DNA from: Proteles cristata cristata
Lineage: Eukaryota; Chordata; Mammalia; Carnivora; Hyaenidae
Direction of reading: 5' to 3'
Assembly (NCBI GenBank): GCA_017311185.1
Contig: JAESUZ010003403.1
Coordinates: 1 to 64,000, forward strand
DNA length: 64,000 nucleotides
Positions 55,131 to 64,000 of this stretch are shown in pieces. The stretch's first letter is position 1, and each line of letters opens with the position of its first letter. A model generated the notes under the pieces. That model was not told the origin of the DNA. It saw nothing but the letters and a program-made list of their open reading frames with translations, and searched no databases. Both the position numbers and the translations under genes were made by a program.

Positions 55131-57292
55131 AGAATCGAAATTTACTAGACCTCTTGGGGCTGGGTTTTCTTACATGATCAGCATAATTAATTAAGCAGAC
55201 AAATGATCATGAAGCACCCATATATCACCTATTAAAATCATGATAGAGTACTTAAAATGGAATTACATACAATTACAGGGTAGTTATTTTAAAGACATGA
55301 ACAATTACAAGATAGGCGTTCATAATATTGCTTATTCCTGGATTTTTAGACTGTGTACTCTCAGCCTACAGCTTGAGGAAAGCTCAGAATGTCTCTCCAA
55401 ATTCTGATTAAAATACTCAAAAATTATTAATTTGATAGACAATGTCAGAAGTGGGGAAATAATAACCATATTAACCATAACATATTTGACTATGATGCAC
55501 TAAAATGTAATAGTTAATTCAGTATTTATTCTTGAAGTTTTATTATACTTTTAATTATAAAAGTAATGTATTCTCATTTTACCAAATCAAGAAATATAAA
55601 AATGCATAATATTAAAAATAATTAACTCCCTTCATTTGTCACTCACTTTTGATTAATCTTTAGAATTTTTCTGCATTTCCAGAGCCTTTATATACTATCT
55701 ACATAAATCCAAATATATGATATTAGAAAATATATAAAGATATGTAAGTATAGAAAAACTTCAAAATAAAAAATAATGCAAATATATAGTTATACACACA
55801 TACTACATAAATGTGTATATATATTTTTTGTGTGTATTCATCATATATAAATACATTAGAAAATGAAGAAATAAAACAAAGATCACTGATCACATGATAG
55901 AGCCTGGATTAAAGAGGAATATCATATAATTTGGGTATATGCTTTTTCTAATATTTGATCTATAAAATGCCCTCCTTGATGTCTTTAATAACCAATGTTT
56001 TAATGTTGGTTTTAATCTAATGTAATATTCTCATGCATTCTCTTTTACACTATTATTTTCAAAAAAATTAGGAAATGAATATCATACCTCCTCTAAATTT
56101 TGATTTCTTTGAGAACTGTTTAAATCTTAATCCTCCACCTAGTATGTCAAATGAGATATTATTTTATTGTCTTATATTTCCCTTTAGTATAATGCCTTTA
56201 TACCACATGTTTGCAGTTGAGCAATTCATTGTTTAGCTCATATATTTGGGACTGAATCATGTGCTATAGTTGCTTATTAGAAGTGCCAGTCTTGACTGAA
56301 ATTTATTTAAATTAATCTTTTAGGAATAGCCATGGTATTTAGATTTTTCTGTTTTGTTGAAAATTTTGATTTATGTCATTTTTCCTGTGACTTTTATATA
56401 CTTCACTGGGAAATTTTCACAAAAAGAGAGGAGTTCTTCATGTTTTTCATAGTCTCTGAAGCTAATTTATAATACTAGTACCAGTAATTTGAACTTTAAA
56501 AATAGCCAAAGTGCTATTGTATATTCTTAAAATAGCATGCAGTTTTTTAACATGGAACGTAACATTCTTTCATTCTTTATAAGAAATGCTGTATGTTTTT
56601 CTCTAAGGTCATACAATGTATCATTGGCAACTCATAGAACCCATTGGTCTCTCAAGCAAACAATTTACCTTTGTATTCTTTTCAGTGCAGAGTATCATAG
56701 TTAAGTGCTATCATTAATAGGAATTTGGACATTAAAAGTATATATCACAAAGAACAGCACTCTCAATTATATTTTCTATTATGTTTTTAATGGAGATCTA
56801 CTTCCTAAAATGGAAGAAGGCACCTAAGTTTATTTAATTCATTTTCTACATATAACAAGATAGCTCATTTTTAAAATCAGATTAAAATTTGTTCCCAGAA
56901 CCCAGTGGTCATGGTTTAGATTTGTCATTAAAGTGACTAAATCGAAGTTGACTTTATAAGGAAAATGGAATGATTTTAATGTTTTTATTGGAGACAAACT
57001 TAGGATTTGAATTGCACTAATATTTCCTGCAATCGTCTAAGTTATGTCACAGAAGAAAAACATTTACTTGAAATGATTTCTACATGGATGCTTTTGGAAG
57101 AAATGCCCTTCCCTCCTAAAACCTAATACTAAAACCTAATTAACAAGAACAAAAATAATGTAGAACAATATAGTCTTTGGAAAACAACAGGAATTTGTAG
57201 TTTCATTTTCATATTCATACTCTTCAGTGTATTTGTATTGGTTTAGTGGTGAACTTTACCAATATGAATAAATAAGAATTTGTTAATAATTC
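55131..57292. other. Repeat-poor AT-rich sequence
   Basis: About 2.2 kb without a confident repeat. TA/TG-rich patches near 55785-55850. Confidence 0.4.
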
Positions 57293-57308
57293 AAGAATAC
57301 TTGATTTT

Positions 57309-57330
57309 TAAAAAAATGTTTATTTATTTT

Positions 57331-57362
<32 letters not shown>

Positions 57363-57525
57363 GAGCAAAGGACAGAGAGAGGGGGAGAAAGAGAAAATCC
57401 CAAGCAGGCTTTGCTCTGCAGTGCAGAGCCCAGTGAAGGGCTTGAACCCACAAGCCATGAGATCATGACCTGAGCTGAAACCAAGAGTCAGATGCTTAAC
57501 CGACTGAGCCATTCAAGATGCCCCT
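57309..57525 (-). mobile_element. CAN-SINE, group O
   Basis: A GA run at 57331-57356, AATCCCAAGCAGGCTTTGC, GCTGAAACCAAGAGTCAGAT. TSD AAGAATACTTGATTTT at 57293-57308 and 57526-57541. Confidence 0.97.
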
Positions 57526-57541
57526 AAGAATACTTGATTTT

Positions 57542-58115
57542 GATTTAATAGTAAAAATTTCTGATACAATCTACTACCTTGTAAAGCATTTTACTATAGC
57601 TCAGCTACCCAGAACTAATGAGCATATTTCTACAAGGAAAAGTGATCCTAAGAAATCATTTATGATACCAGGTTTAAGTAAAAAGAAGTATTATTTTCTC
57701 CTTCAAATCTACCCAACGAAGGGAATGCTAATAAATATGCATGCAAATAGAAATAATTACATGTCTATATGTTAGAAAAATGTGACTAAGGGAATATAAG
57801 CAAATGGTCAAGAATACAGGACCCATTTAATTTGTGGTAATTTTTTTTTCCTTTGGGAATATTACTGTCTTTGGTCACACTTTTAGCCATTCGTTTATCC
57901 CCACCAACATTTTCTATGAACCTGGTATATCAAGTCCTCAAATTTTGTGTGATTACTCAAATTCAAGACCCCCAGGATATCTCCTGGAGTCTACAAATAA
58001 AGTAAAACATTCTCTAGGCAGTATAATCTATTGAGTCAATATTTGAATGCTAAACTCTCTTCCATCTGAGGATTTGTGAGATTTCCATCATTATGATTAA
58101 CTGTAATTACACCAC
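57542..58115. other. Unassigned sequence
   Basis: Nothing recognisable. Confidence 0.4.
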
Positions 58116-58144
58116 CAAGGCTCCTGGATGGCTCAGTAGGTTAA
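58116..58144 (+). mobile_element. CAN-SINE head fragment
   Basis: GGCTCCTGGATGGCTCAGTA matches the first 25-30 bp of a SINE and then stops. No tail follows. Confidence 0.5.
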
Positions 58145-58244
58145 TTGAGATCACGTATCCAGTCATCCTGCTCTTTGACCACAGCTTTGTGTACTTCAGC
58201 TCATCACAAGTTCTCTCAACAAGAATAATCACTCACAACACACA

Positions 58245-58480
58245 CATAAATCATTTTTTAGGTCCTAGTCATCATTCCAGGAGCTTTACCACACTAACTC
58301 ACTGAAATGCTATCATGAAATAGGTACTACTACCAGAGCCACTTTAAATTTGAGGAAACTGAGGTACAGAAAGTTCAGTCACCTACCCAAGGTTACTATA
58401 TAAGTAAGGGCACAAGTGAATTTCAAACCAATGCCGCATGATTTAATATTTGTGCCCTCAAGTACTACAGTCCAGTTAGC
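58245..58480 (-). mobile_element. MIR element
   Basis: Antisense order: CATTCCAGGAGCTTTACCAC, GAAATAGGTACTACTACC, TTGAGGAAACTGAGGTACAG, CACCTACCCAAGGTTACTAT, CAAACCAATGCCGCATG. One of the better-preserved MIRs in the window. Confidence 0.92.
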
Positions 58481-59057
58481 CTTGTGTATCAAAAATTCAA
58501 GTAGGTAGGGCCATCTATATTTATGTTTGGCATCCTTCTCAATTCCTGATCATTTGCCCAATATTTTTATGATTAAATTTATACCAATATGGTTCTATCA
58601 CAATGCCTGGCAAAACTTGAATTGAAATTTTGACTCTACATTTATATTTTGCATTTATTAATAATATAGTTTAAGTCACCTAATAAAGATGTCCATGCTC
58701 CTCTTTGTTTTATTTTTAATAAAATCAGTAGCAAATCTTTCACTTAGCTACTCAAAATTGTTTATATTACATGTTCATGTAAGAAGCAAAATATACATAT
58801 GTAGATATAATATATACCTGATATATAAATATGTACTTTTGCTCACTTCCCAATCTATTAGCAATATTGAGTAGATTTATTTTTGTTATTTTAAAATATA
58901 ATTTACTTTTATTGTAAATTATAGGGGACTAAGCATATTTACGTAAGGAAGACTAAATATTTTGATCATATATTTTTCTTGAGTAATTACATTTCTTGTT
59001 ATTTATCTAAAAGGGTAGTGATGTTACAAGTGGTGTTGCCATTACATCACTTTTGGA
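58481..59057. other. Unassigned AT-rich sequence
   Basis: Nothing recognisable. Confidence 0.4.
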
Positions 59058-59265
59058 TTTTAAAAAAAATTTTAATGTTTATTTTTGAGATAGGGAGAGC
59101 AGACGCAAGTGAGTGGGGGAGGGGTAGACAGAGGAGAAACAATTTGAAGCAGGCTACAGACTTTGAGCTGTCAGCACAGAGCCCCACATGAGGCTCACAT
59201 CCACGAACTGTGGTATGACCTGAGCCAAAATTGGACGCTTAACCGACTGAGCCACCCAGGTGGCC
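59058..59265 (-). mobile_element. CAN-SINE, group A
   Basis: GAGCTGTCAGCACAGAGCCC, and CCACCCAGGTGGCC at the head end. Short TTGGAT flanks. Confidence 0.95.
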
Positions 59266-59821
59266 TTGGATATTCTTTTTTGGACAAATTTCCATCCAGA
59301 TAGTTGGTTTCCTTCTTGAGCTGAATTCCTCTGTCTGTGAACTTGAAGGTGAAAGTATATGACAGTTTATTAAATAGTTGTCTCTCATCCATCTACTGTT
59401 CCACTTTATAAACATACCACAATTCCACTGGTATTTTCGCTTGTCTCTCTATGAGTTGTGTTGAAATTTGGTAGTGAGTTTGATGCTGTAACACCTGCCC
59501 ACACACTTAGGTTTCTGCTCACTTATAAACTAGACTATGGCTATCGCTGTTTTGCAGCATAAGACACTGGGGAACATCAGCCTTAAAGAATTGACTTCTT
59601 GTTACTTGCAATGTCTGTCCAGCCAAGTATTATTTCTTCCACTGGGGCTAAGGGAAAGCATTGCAAAAGTGAAACTCACATCTGACCTCAAATCTAATTT
59701 TAGAAAATAGTTGGAGCTTCCCCTTCGTCATAACTCCTTTCAACATTAAAGCAAAAGTACCGGGTTTGAGCAGTCATTCTCTCCTTCAAGGTGAAAATAC
59801 TAATGAGGATGAAGTGTTTTA
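59266..59821. other. Unassigned sequence
   Basis: GC-richer than average, with no family or exon recognised. Confidence 0.35.
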
Positions 59822-60036
59822 TTTTTTTTAATTGCTTAATATATATTCATTTTTGAGAGACAGAGAGCCATAGAGTGTGATTGGGGGAGGGGCAGAAAAA
59901 GAGGGGACACAGAATTCTAAGCAGGCTCCAGGCTCTGAGCTGTCAGCATAAAGCCCGATGTGGGCTCCACATGAACTGCCAGATCATCACCTGAGCCAAA
60001 GTCGGACGCTTACCCAGCTGAGCCACCCAGGTGCCC
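59822..60036 (-). mobile_element. CAN-SINE, group A
   Basis: GAGCTGTCAGCATAAAGCCC, CCACCCAGGTGCCC. Short GTGTTTTA flanks suggest the TSD. Confidence 0.95.
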
Positions 60037-60459
60037 AAATAATGTGTTTTAATAGCAAATAAGTTTTTGTAATCCCCCCCACACACACACACACATGAAC
60101 TGTTAGTCTCCAAGAAGAAAATAATAAATTATGTGAATAATTGTTTCTAGGACTTATGTAGAAAACTTTTCCCATTAAGTGCTTCAAGAGAGAAATCCTG
60201 TGATAGAGAAACTCCTGTTGATTCTCTCTTGATGCTGACTAGTCCTAGAAGAAAGATAAATATTTTAAACGAACAACATGTGAAGTGTTTTGTGACACTA
60301 AGATAAGTTATGAAAGACATTTATATTTGAAGGCAATGAGTAGAAATGTAATATAGGTTTCTTAAATCCCATTTATAGGATAATAGTTGTTTCATTGGTT
60401 ATAATTCAAAGTAACAATTATCCAGATTAAGTCCAGAAGAGTCCAGATTAAGTCTTTTG
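60037..60459. other. Unassigned sequence with short CA repeat
   Basis: C-run plus (AC)n at 60075-60096. AGTCCAGATTAAGTC-type direct repeats at about 60419-60454. Confidence 0.45.
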
Positions 60460-60474
60460 AAAAGGAAACCCTCT

Positions 60475-60640
60475 GGGGCGCCTGGGTGGCTTAGTCGGTT
60501 AAGCGTCCGACTTTGGGTCATGATCTCGCGGTTCGTGGGTCGGGCTGCCTTATTCAGTCTGTGACTCCCTCTCTCTCTGACCCTCCCCTGCTCACGCTGT
60601 CTCTCTCTCTCTCCTAGAAATAAGTTAAAAAAAAAAAAAA
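60475..60640 (+). mobile_element. CAN-SINE, group C, central deletion
   Basis: GGGGCGCCTGGGTGGCTTAG head, GATCTCGCGGTTCGTGGG, then a jump to CAGTCTGTGACTCCCTC, and CTCCTAGAAATAAG. About 60 bp of the centre is missing. TSD GGAAACCCTCT / GGAAACTCTCT (60464-60474 and 60641-60651). Confidence 0.97.
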
Positions 60641-60796
60641 GGAAACTCTCTTTGGGGAATCATAATATTAATGAATGTATATTAATTGTTTGATTTCCAA
60701 AAAAGAGTGGCATTAATCACTCAAGAAGGCTAGATTTTTATCAGAATGTATAGATTTGGGGGAAATCATGCCTTATGTTTTTAATTCATATTAATT

Positions 60797-60813
60797 CTAT
60801 TACTACTACTGTT
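60797..60813 (+). repeat. Target-site duplication, left copy
   Basis: CTATTACTACTACTGTT, identical to 61035-61051. Confidence 0.97.
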
Positions 60814-61034
60814 TTTTTTAATTTTATTTTTAATGTTTTATTTATTTCTAGGAGAGAGAGAGACAGCGTGAGCAGGGGAGGGTCAGAGAGAGAGGGAGTC
60901 ACAGACTGAAACAGGCTCCAGGCTCTGAGCTAGCAGTCAGCACAGAGCCCGACGCGGGGCCTGAACCCAGGAACCACGAGATCATGACCTAAGCGAAAGT
61001 CAGATGCTTAACGACTAAGCCACCCAGGCGCCCC
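60814..61034 (-). mobile_element. CAN-SINE, group C (young)
   Basis: GAGCTAGCAGTCAGCACAGA, GGAGTCACAGACTGAAACAG, TTATTTATTTCTAGGAGAG, CCACCCAGGCGCCCC. It faces the group C copy 173 bp upstream. Perfect 17-bp TSD. Confidence 0.98.
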
Positions 61035-61051
61035 CTATTACTACTACTGTT
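61035..61051 (+). repeat. Target-site duplication, right copy
   Basis: Identical to 60797-60813. Confidence 0.97.
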
Positions 61052-61714
61052 AATAATAAAAAGTAAAACTGAGGATCCAGTATATAACATGAGTTATCTT
61101 AAATGTGTCCTTCTAAGAAGATAATGTCAGTTCATTTTAACTGAGGAAATAAAGGTGGACCATCTAAGTGATAAAATCACATTGCTGCTACTTAGTGCCA
61201 CATTACAAATCCACATTTGACTAACTTCAAAACTTCGGAACATAAGCATTGATGTATAGCACATTTTAATATTCTGAAGGAATTAGTTTACATGGATGAA
61301 TGTAACTACAGTTTGAAGATCTTTTATTTATTGTAATCAAACTATTTTTAATAACTTGGTTGGTTTCACTTAACTAAAAACAATAGTCATCTTCTTCAGT
61401 CTTTGTATTCTTAAAAAGTTGTTTAAAAATACATATGTGTTTTTATTGGCACTAGAAAATACAGAGTTCAATTAGGAGCCTCTTATTATAAGAAGGATAT
61501 TGAAATATCTGGTTTAAGCATAATAGCAGACATTCTAAAAGAAAATCCTCTGAAAGAAGAGAATTTTGAAAAAATGTTATTTATTATGCCTTTCTCTTAG
61601 AATTGGTAAGAAATTTATTCTGCAAAATTTTTAAAGGTCATTCCTGAACCAAATAGGTCTGTAAATCAACAAAATAGTTGGGAAAGTAAAGTATTTTTTA
61701 GCCTGTCTTAAGAT
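61052..61714. other. Unassigned AT-rich sequence
   Basis: Nothing recognisable. Confidence 0.4.
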
Positions 61715-62489
61715 TTTTTTGGTAACAGCTTTACTGAAATTTAATTTACATGTAGGTACAACTCACCCAAGTGTACAATACAACCTTTTAATGTATTTAA
61801 AGATTTATGCAACCATTACCATAATTGATTTAAGATATTTTCATCACCTCAAAAAGAAGCCCCGGACTCTTTAGTTATCACCCCTAACTACATTCCCCAC
61901 CCCAGTCTTAAGCAATTACAAGTCTATTTTTGTTTCTATAGTTTGGACTATTCTGTACATTTCATATAAATGGGATTATATTATTTCTGTTTTGTGTGTA
62001 TGTTTTCTTTCTCTTAGCATGATGTCAAGTTTTGTCCATATTTTAGCATGTACCAGTACTTCATTTCTTTCATGGATAAAACTCTACTATTATATAGATA
62101 AACTACACTTTGTTCATCCATTCATCAGTTGATGGGTATTTAGAATGTTTCTAACTTTTGGCAGTATGAATTATGCAGCTATCATCATTTGTGTACAAGT
62201 TTCTGTATGGAAATATATTCTTATTTCTTTTGAGTATAATTCCTAGGAGTGGATTTGCTGGGCCAAAGGTAATTTTATGTTTAACATTTTGAGAAACCAC
62301 CAGACTATGTTCCAAAATTGCTGTTCCATTTTCCATACCCACCATGTGTGTGAAGGTTCTGACTTCTCCACATCCTCCTCATCATGGTCTTTTTTATGAT
62401 ATGGCCATCCCGGTGAGTATAAAGTAGTATCCCACTGTGGTTTTGAATTGTGTTACCCTGATGACTAATGATGTATATTATCTGTTTGT
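61715..62489 (-). mobile_element. L1M-type LINE-1 3' half (first piece)
   Basis: The best-preserved old L1 in the window. The antisense order runs ACAGCTTTACTGAAATTTAA, AATGGGATTATATTATTTCT, GTACCAGTACTTCATTTC, CCATTCATCAGTTGATGGG, TTCCTAGGAGTGGATTTGCT, CTTCTCCACATCCTCC, and CACTGTGGTTTTGAATTG. A SINE splits it at 62490. Confidence 0.93.
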
Positions 62490-62722
62490 GACTTTTTTTT
62501 TCAAAATTTTTTCAATGTTTGTTTATTTTTGAGAGACAGAACATGACTGGGAGTCAGGGAGGAGCAGAGAGAGGAAGACACAGAATCTGAAGCAGGCTCC
62601 AGGCTCTGGCTGTCAGCACAGAGCCCGACATGGGGCTTGAATTTACAAACCGTGAGATCATGACCTGAGCTGAAGTCAGACACTTAACTAACTTAACACT
62701 TAACACTTAACCCAGGCACCCC
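62490..62722 (-). mobile_element. CAN-SINE, group A, inside L1
   Basis: GGCTGTCAGCACAGAGCCC, GCTGAAGTCAGACACTTAAC. The head region is disturbed by repeated ACTTAAC units (62680-62713) that replace part of the tRNA-like sequence. Confidence 0.95.
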
Positions 62723-62995
62723 TCTTTTTACAATCTTATTGTTCATTTGTATGTCTTCTTTGGAGAGAAGTCTATTCATGTATTTGCTGTTTTTAGTTGG
62801 GTTATTTATCTTTTTATGATTCAGTAGTAAGAGTTCTTTATAAATTGAGGATACAGTCCCCTTGTCAGATATAAGATTTGCAAATATTTTATCCAAATAC
62901 CGTATGTTGTCTTTTCAGTTTCCTGATACTGCCTTTGAAAGACAAAACTTTTAATTTTGATTAGAGTCCAATTTATCTTTCTTTTGATCAATATG
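62723..62995 (-). mobile_element. L1M-type LINE-1 (second piece)
   Basis: It continues the same ORF2 antisense order: TGTATGTCTTCTTTGGAGAG, AAGAGTTCTTTATAAATTG, CAGATATAAGATTTGCAAAT, AACTTTTAATTTTGATTAGA. Confidence 0.9.
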
Positions 62996-63051
62996 TAAAG
63001 TCAAAGTATATTTCTATATCATAGGAATAAACTGTGATAGAATTTGAAAAT

Positions 63052-63064
63052 TAAAATACCATTT
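63052..63064 (+). repeat. Target-site duplication, left copy
   Basis: TAAAATACCATTT, identical to 63279-63291. Confidence 0.96.
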
Positions 63065-63278
63065 TTTAAATTTTTAAAAAAATTGTATTTAGTTTTGAGA
63101 GAGAGACAGAGAGCAAGTGGGGGAGGGCCAGAGAGAGAGGGGGAGACACAGAATCTGAAGCAGGCTGCAGGCTCTGAGCTGTCAGCACAGTCTGACATGG
63201 GGCTTGAACTCCCAAACCATGAAATCATAACCTGAGCCAAAGTCAGACACTTAACCGCCTAAGCCACCCAGGTGCCTC
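63065..63278 (-). mobile_element. CAN-SINE, group A
   Basis: GAGCTGTCAGCACAGTCTGAC, GCCACCCAGGTGCCTC. Perfect 13-bp TSD. Confidence 0.97.
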
Positions 63279-63291
63279 TAAAATACCATTT
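63279..63291 (+). repeat. Target-site duplication, right copy
   Basis: Identical to 63052-63064. Confidence 0.96.
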
Positions 63292-63294
63292 GAA

Positions 63295-64000
63295 ACAAGA
63301 TCAAAATATGAAACATTTAGGAATAAGTATGGCAAAATATATGTAACATCTGAATGTAAAACCTATAAAACATTATACCTAAAAGTTTAAAGGACCAAAT
63401 AAATGAAAGGTATTTCCTCTTCATGGTTTGAAAATTCCATGCTCTTAAAGTGACAGTTCCTCCCAGTATTCTTTAAAGAGTCAAAGAAATAATTAGAAAA
63501 CTGTTCATGAAATTTTTGTAGAAATTGACCAAATGATTCTAAAATTTTTGTGACAGTCCAAACAAGTATAACCAAAAAGAATTAAGAAACAGAACAAAAG
63601 TGACTTACCTTCAAGATATTTTATAAAGCTATGGTAATCAAGGTAGGGGTAATACTGTTGTACATGGTGATAAATTGACTAATGGAATAGAAGGAGCCAA
63701 TAAATACATTGGCACGAAGAGAATTAACTGACTTTCAGTGGGGGGATAGGAATTCATGGAGAAAGATTAAACTTTTAGTATGGAGCTAGACCTATTGAAT
63801 ATCCATATGCAAAGAAATTAAGCTTCATAATCCTATATGCTCCACACAAAATTACATCAAAATAGACCATGGATATAAATATAAAACTTCAAACATTTGC
63901 AAGAAAACATAGGATGTAATTTCATGATTTAGGATTAGCAACGTTTCTATTGCAAATATGGTAGCAGAGTGACCATGTTTCATATGTTATATATATGTGT
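63295..64000 (+). mobile_element. Old LINE-1 ORF2 fragment, runs off the window
   Basis: Sense order: AACATTTAGGAATAAGTATG, TTTTTGTAGAAATTGACC, AAAGCTATGGTAATCAAGG, CTAATGGAATAGAAGGAGCC, and CAAGAAAACATAGGATGTAA. This is the ORF2 stretch just after the RT domain. Frames are broken. Opposite in strand to the L1 at 61715-62995. Confidence 0.85.

Overview
This window looks like non-coding nuclear DNA from a cat-like carnivore (Feliformia). The main evidence is about 37 tRNA-derived carnivore SINEs (CAN-SINE/SINEC) whose heads read GGGGCACCTGGGTGGCTCAG, and carnivore-type LINE-1 3' ends. I found no convincing host protein-coding exon, tRNA, rRNA, CRISPR array or bacterial-type gene. Every open reading frame is short (145 codons or fewer). 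Each one is a LINE-1 ORF2 relic, an ERVL relic, a simple-repeat translation or chance. The DNA is AT-rich and reads as intergenic or deep intronic sequence.

The SINEs fall into four groups by visible diagnostic positions; the letters are mine. O (oldest) has CTCTTGATTT in the head and GCTTGGGATT before the CT tract. A has GACAGCTCAGAG and CTCTGCCCCTCCC. B has the insertion GACAGCTAGCTCAGAG, CTGACC in the CT tract and an AAATAAATAAAAC tail. C has GGCTTAGTCGG, GACTGCCAGCTCAGAG, GTTTCAGAGTCTGTGACTCC and CTCCTAGAAATAAATAAAAC. C copies keep most CpGs and have the longest near-perfect target-site duplications (TSDs), so C looks youngest.

Layout. 0-13 kb: old antisense L1 split by a SINE, a young TSD-flanked L1 (2528-3318), old sense L1 pieces, a MER5-like hAT remnant, a MIR, a HAL1/L1ME piece and an internally deleted L1 (10950-12153). 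13-19 kb: ERVL/MaLR LTRs, a probable ERVL 3' internal remnant, three SINEs and a (GT)24 tract. 19-26.4 kb: a repeat-poor stretch, then a 2.6-kb antisense L1. 26-40 kb: scattered SINEs, a compound dinucleotide repeat, a decayed sense ERVL pol remnant (31.1-32.0 kb), a sense L1 and a nested SINE/L1 double insertion at one site. 40-50 kb: an antisense ERVL pol remnant, an L2, several antisense L1 pieces and an MLT-type LTR. 50-64 kb: a SINE-dense stretch, a MIR and two old L1s in opposite orientations; the second runs off the window end.

No genes work together here. The content is a record of retrotransposition: LINE-1 supplied the machinery that moved the SINEs, shown by A-rich tails and TSDs of about 7-20 bp. 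Nothing looked like a new functional system. The most informative items are the SINE subfamily series, a probable L1 3' transduction inside a three-copy TSD, and an L1 whose 5' UTR is joined directly to distal ORF2. Family names come from recognition by eye, without a database search; boundaries of old repeats are approximate.
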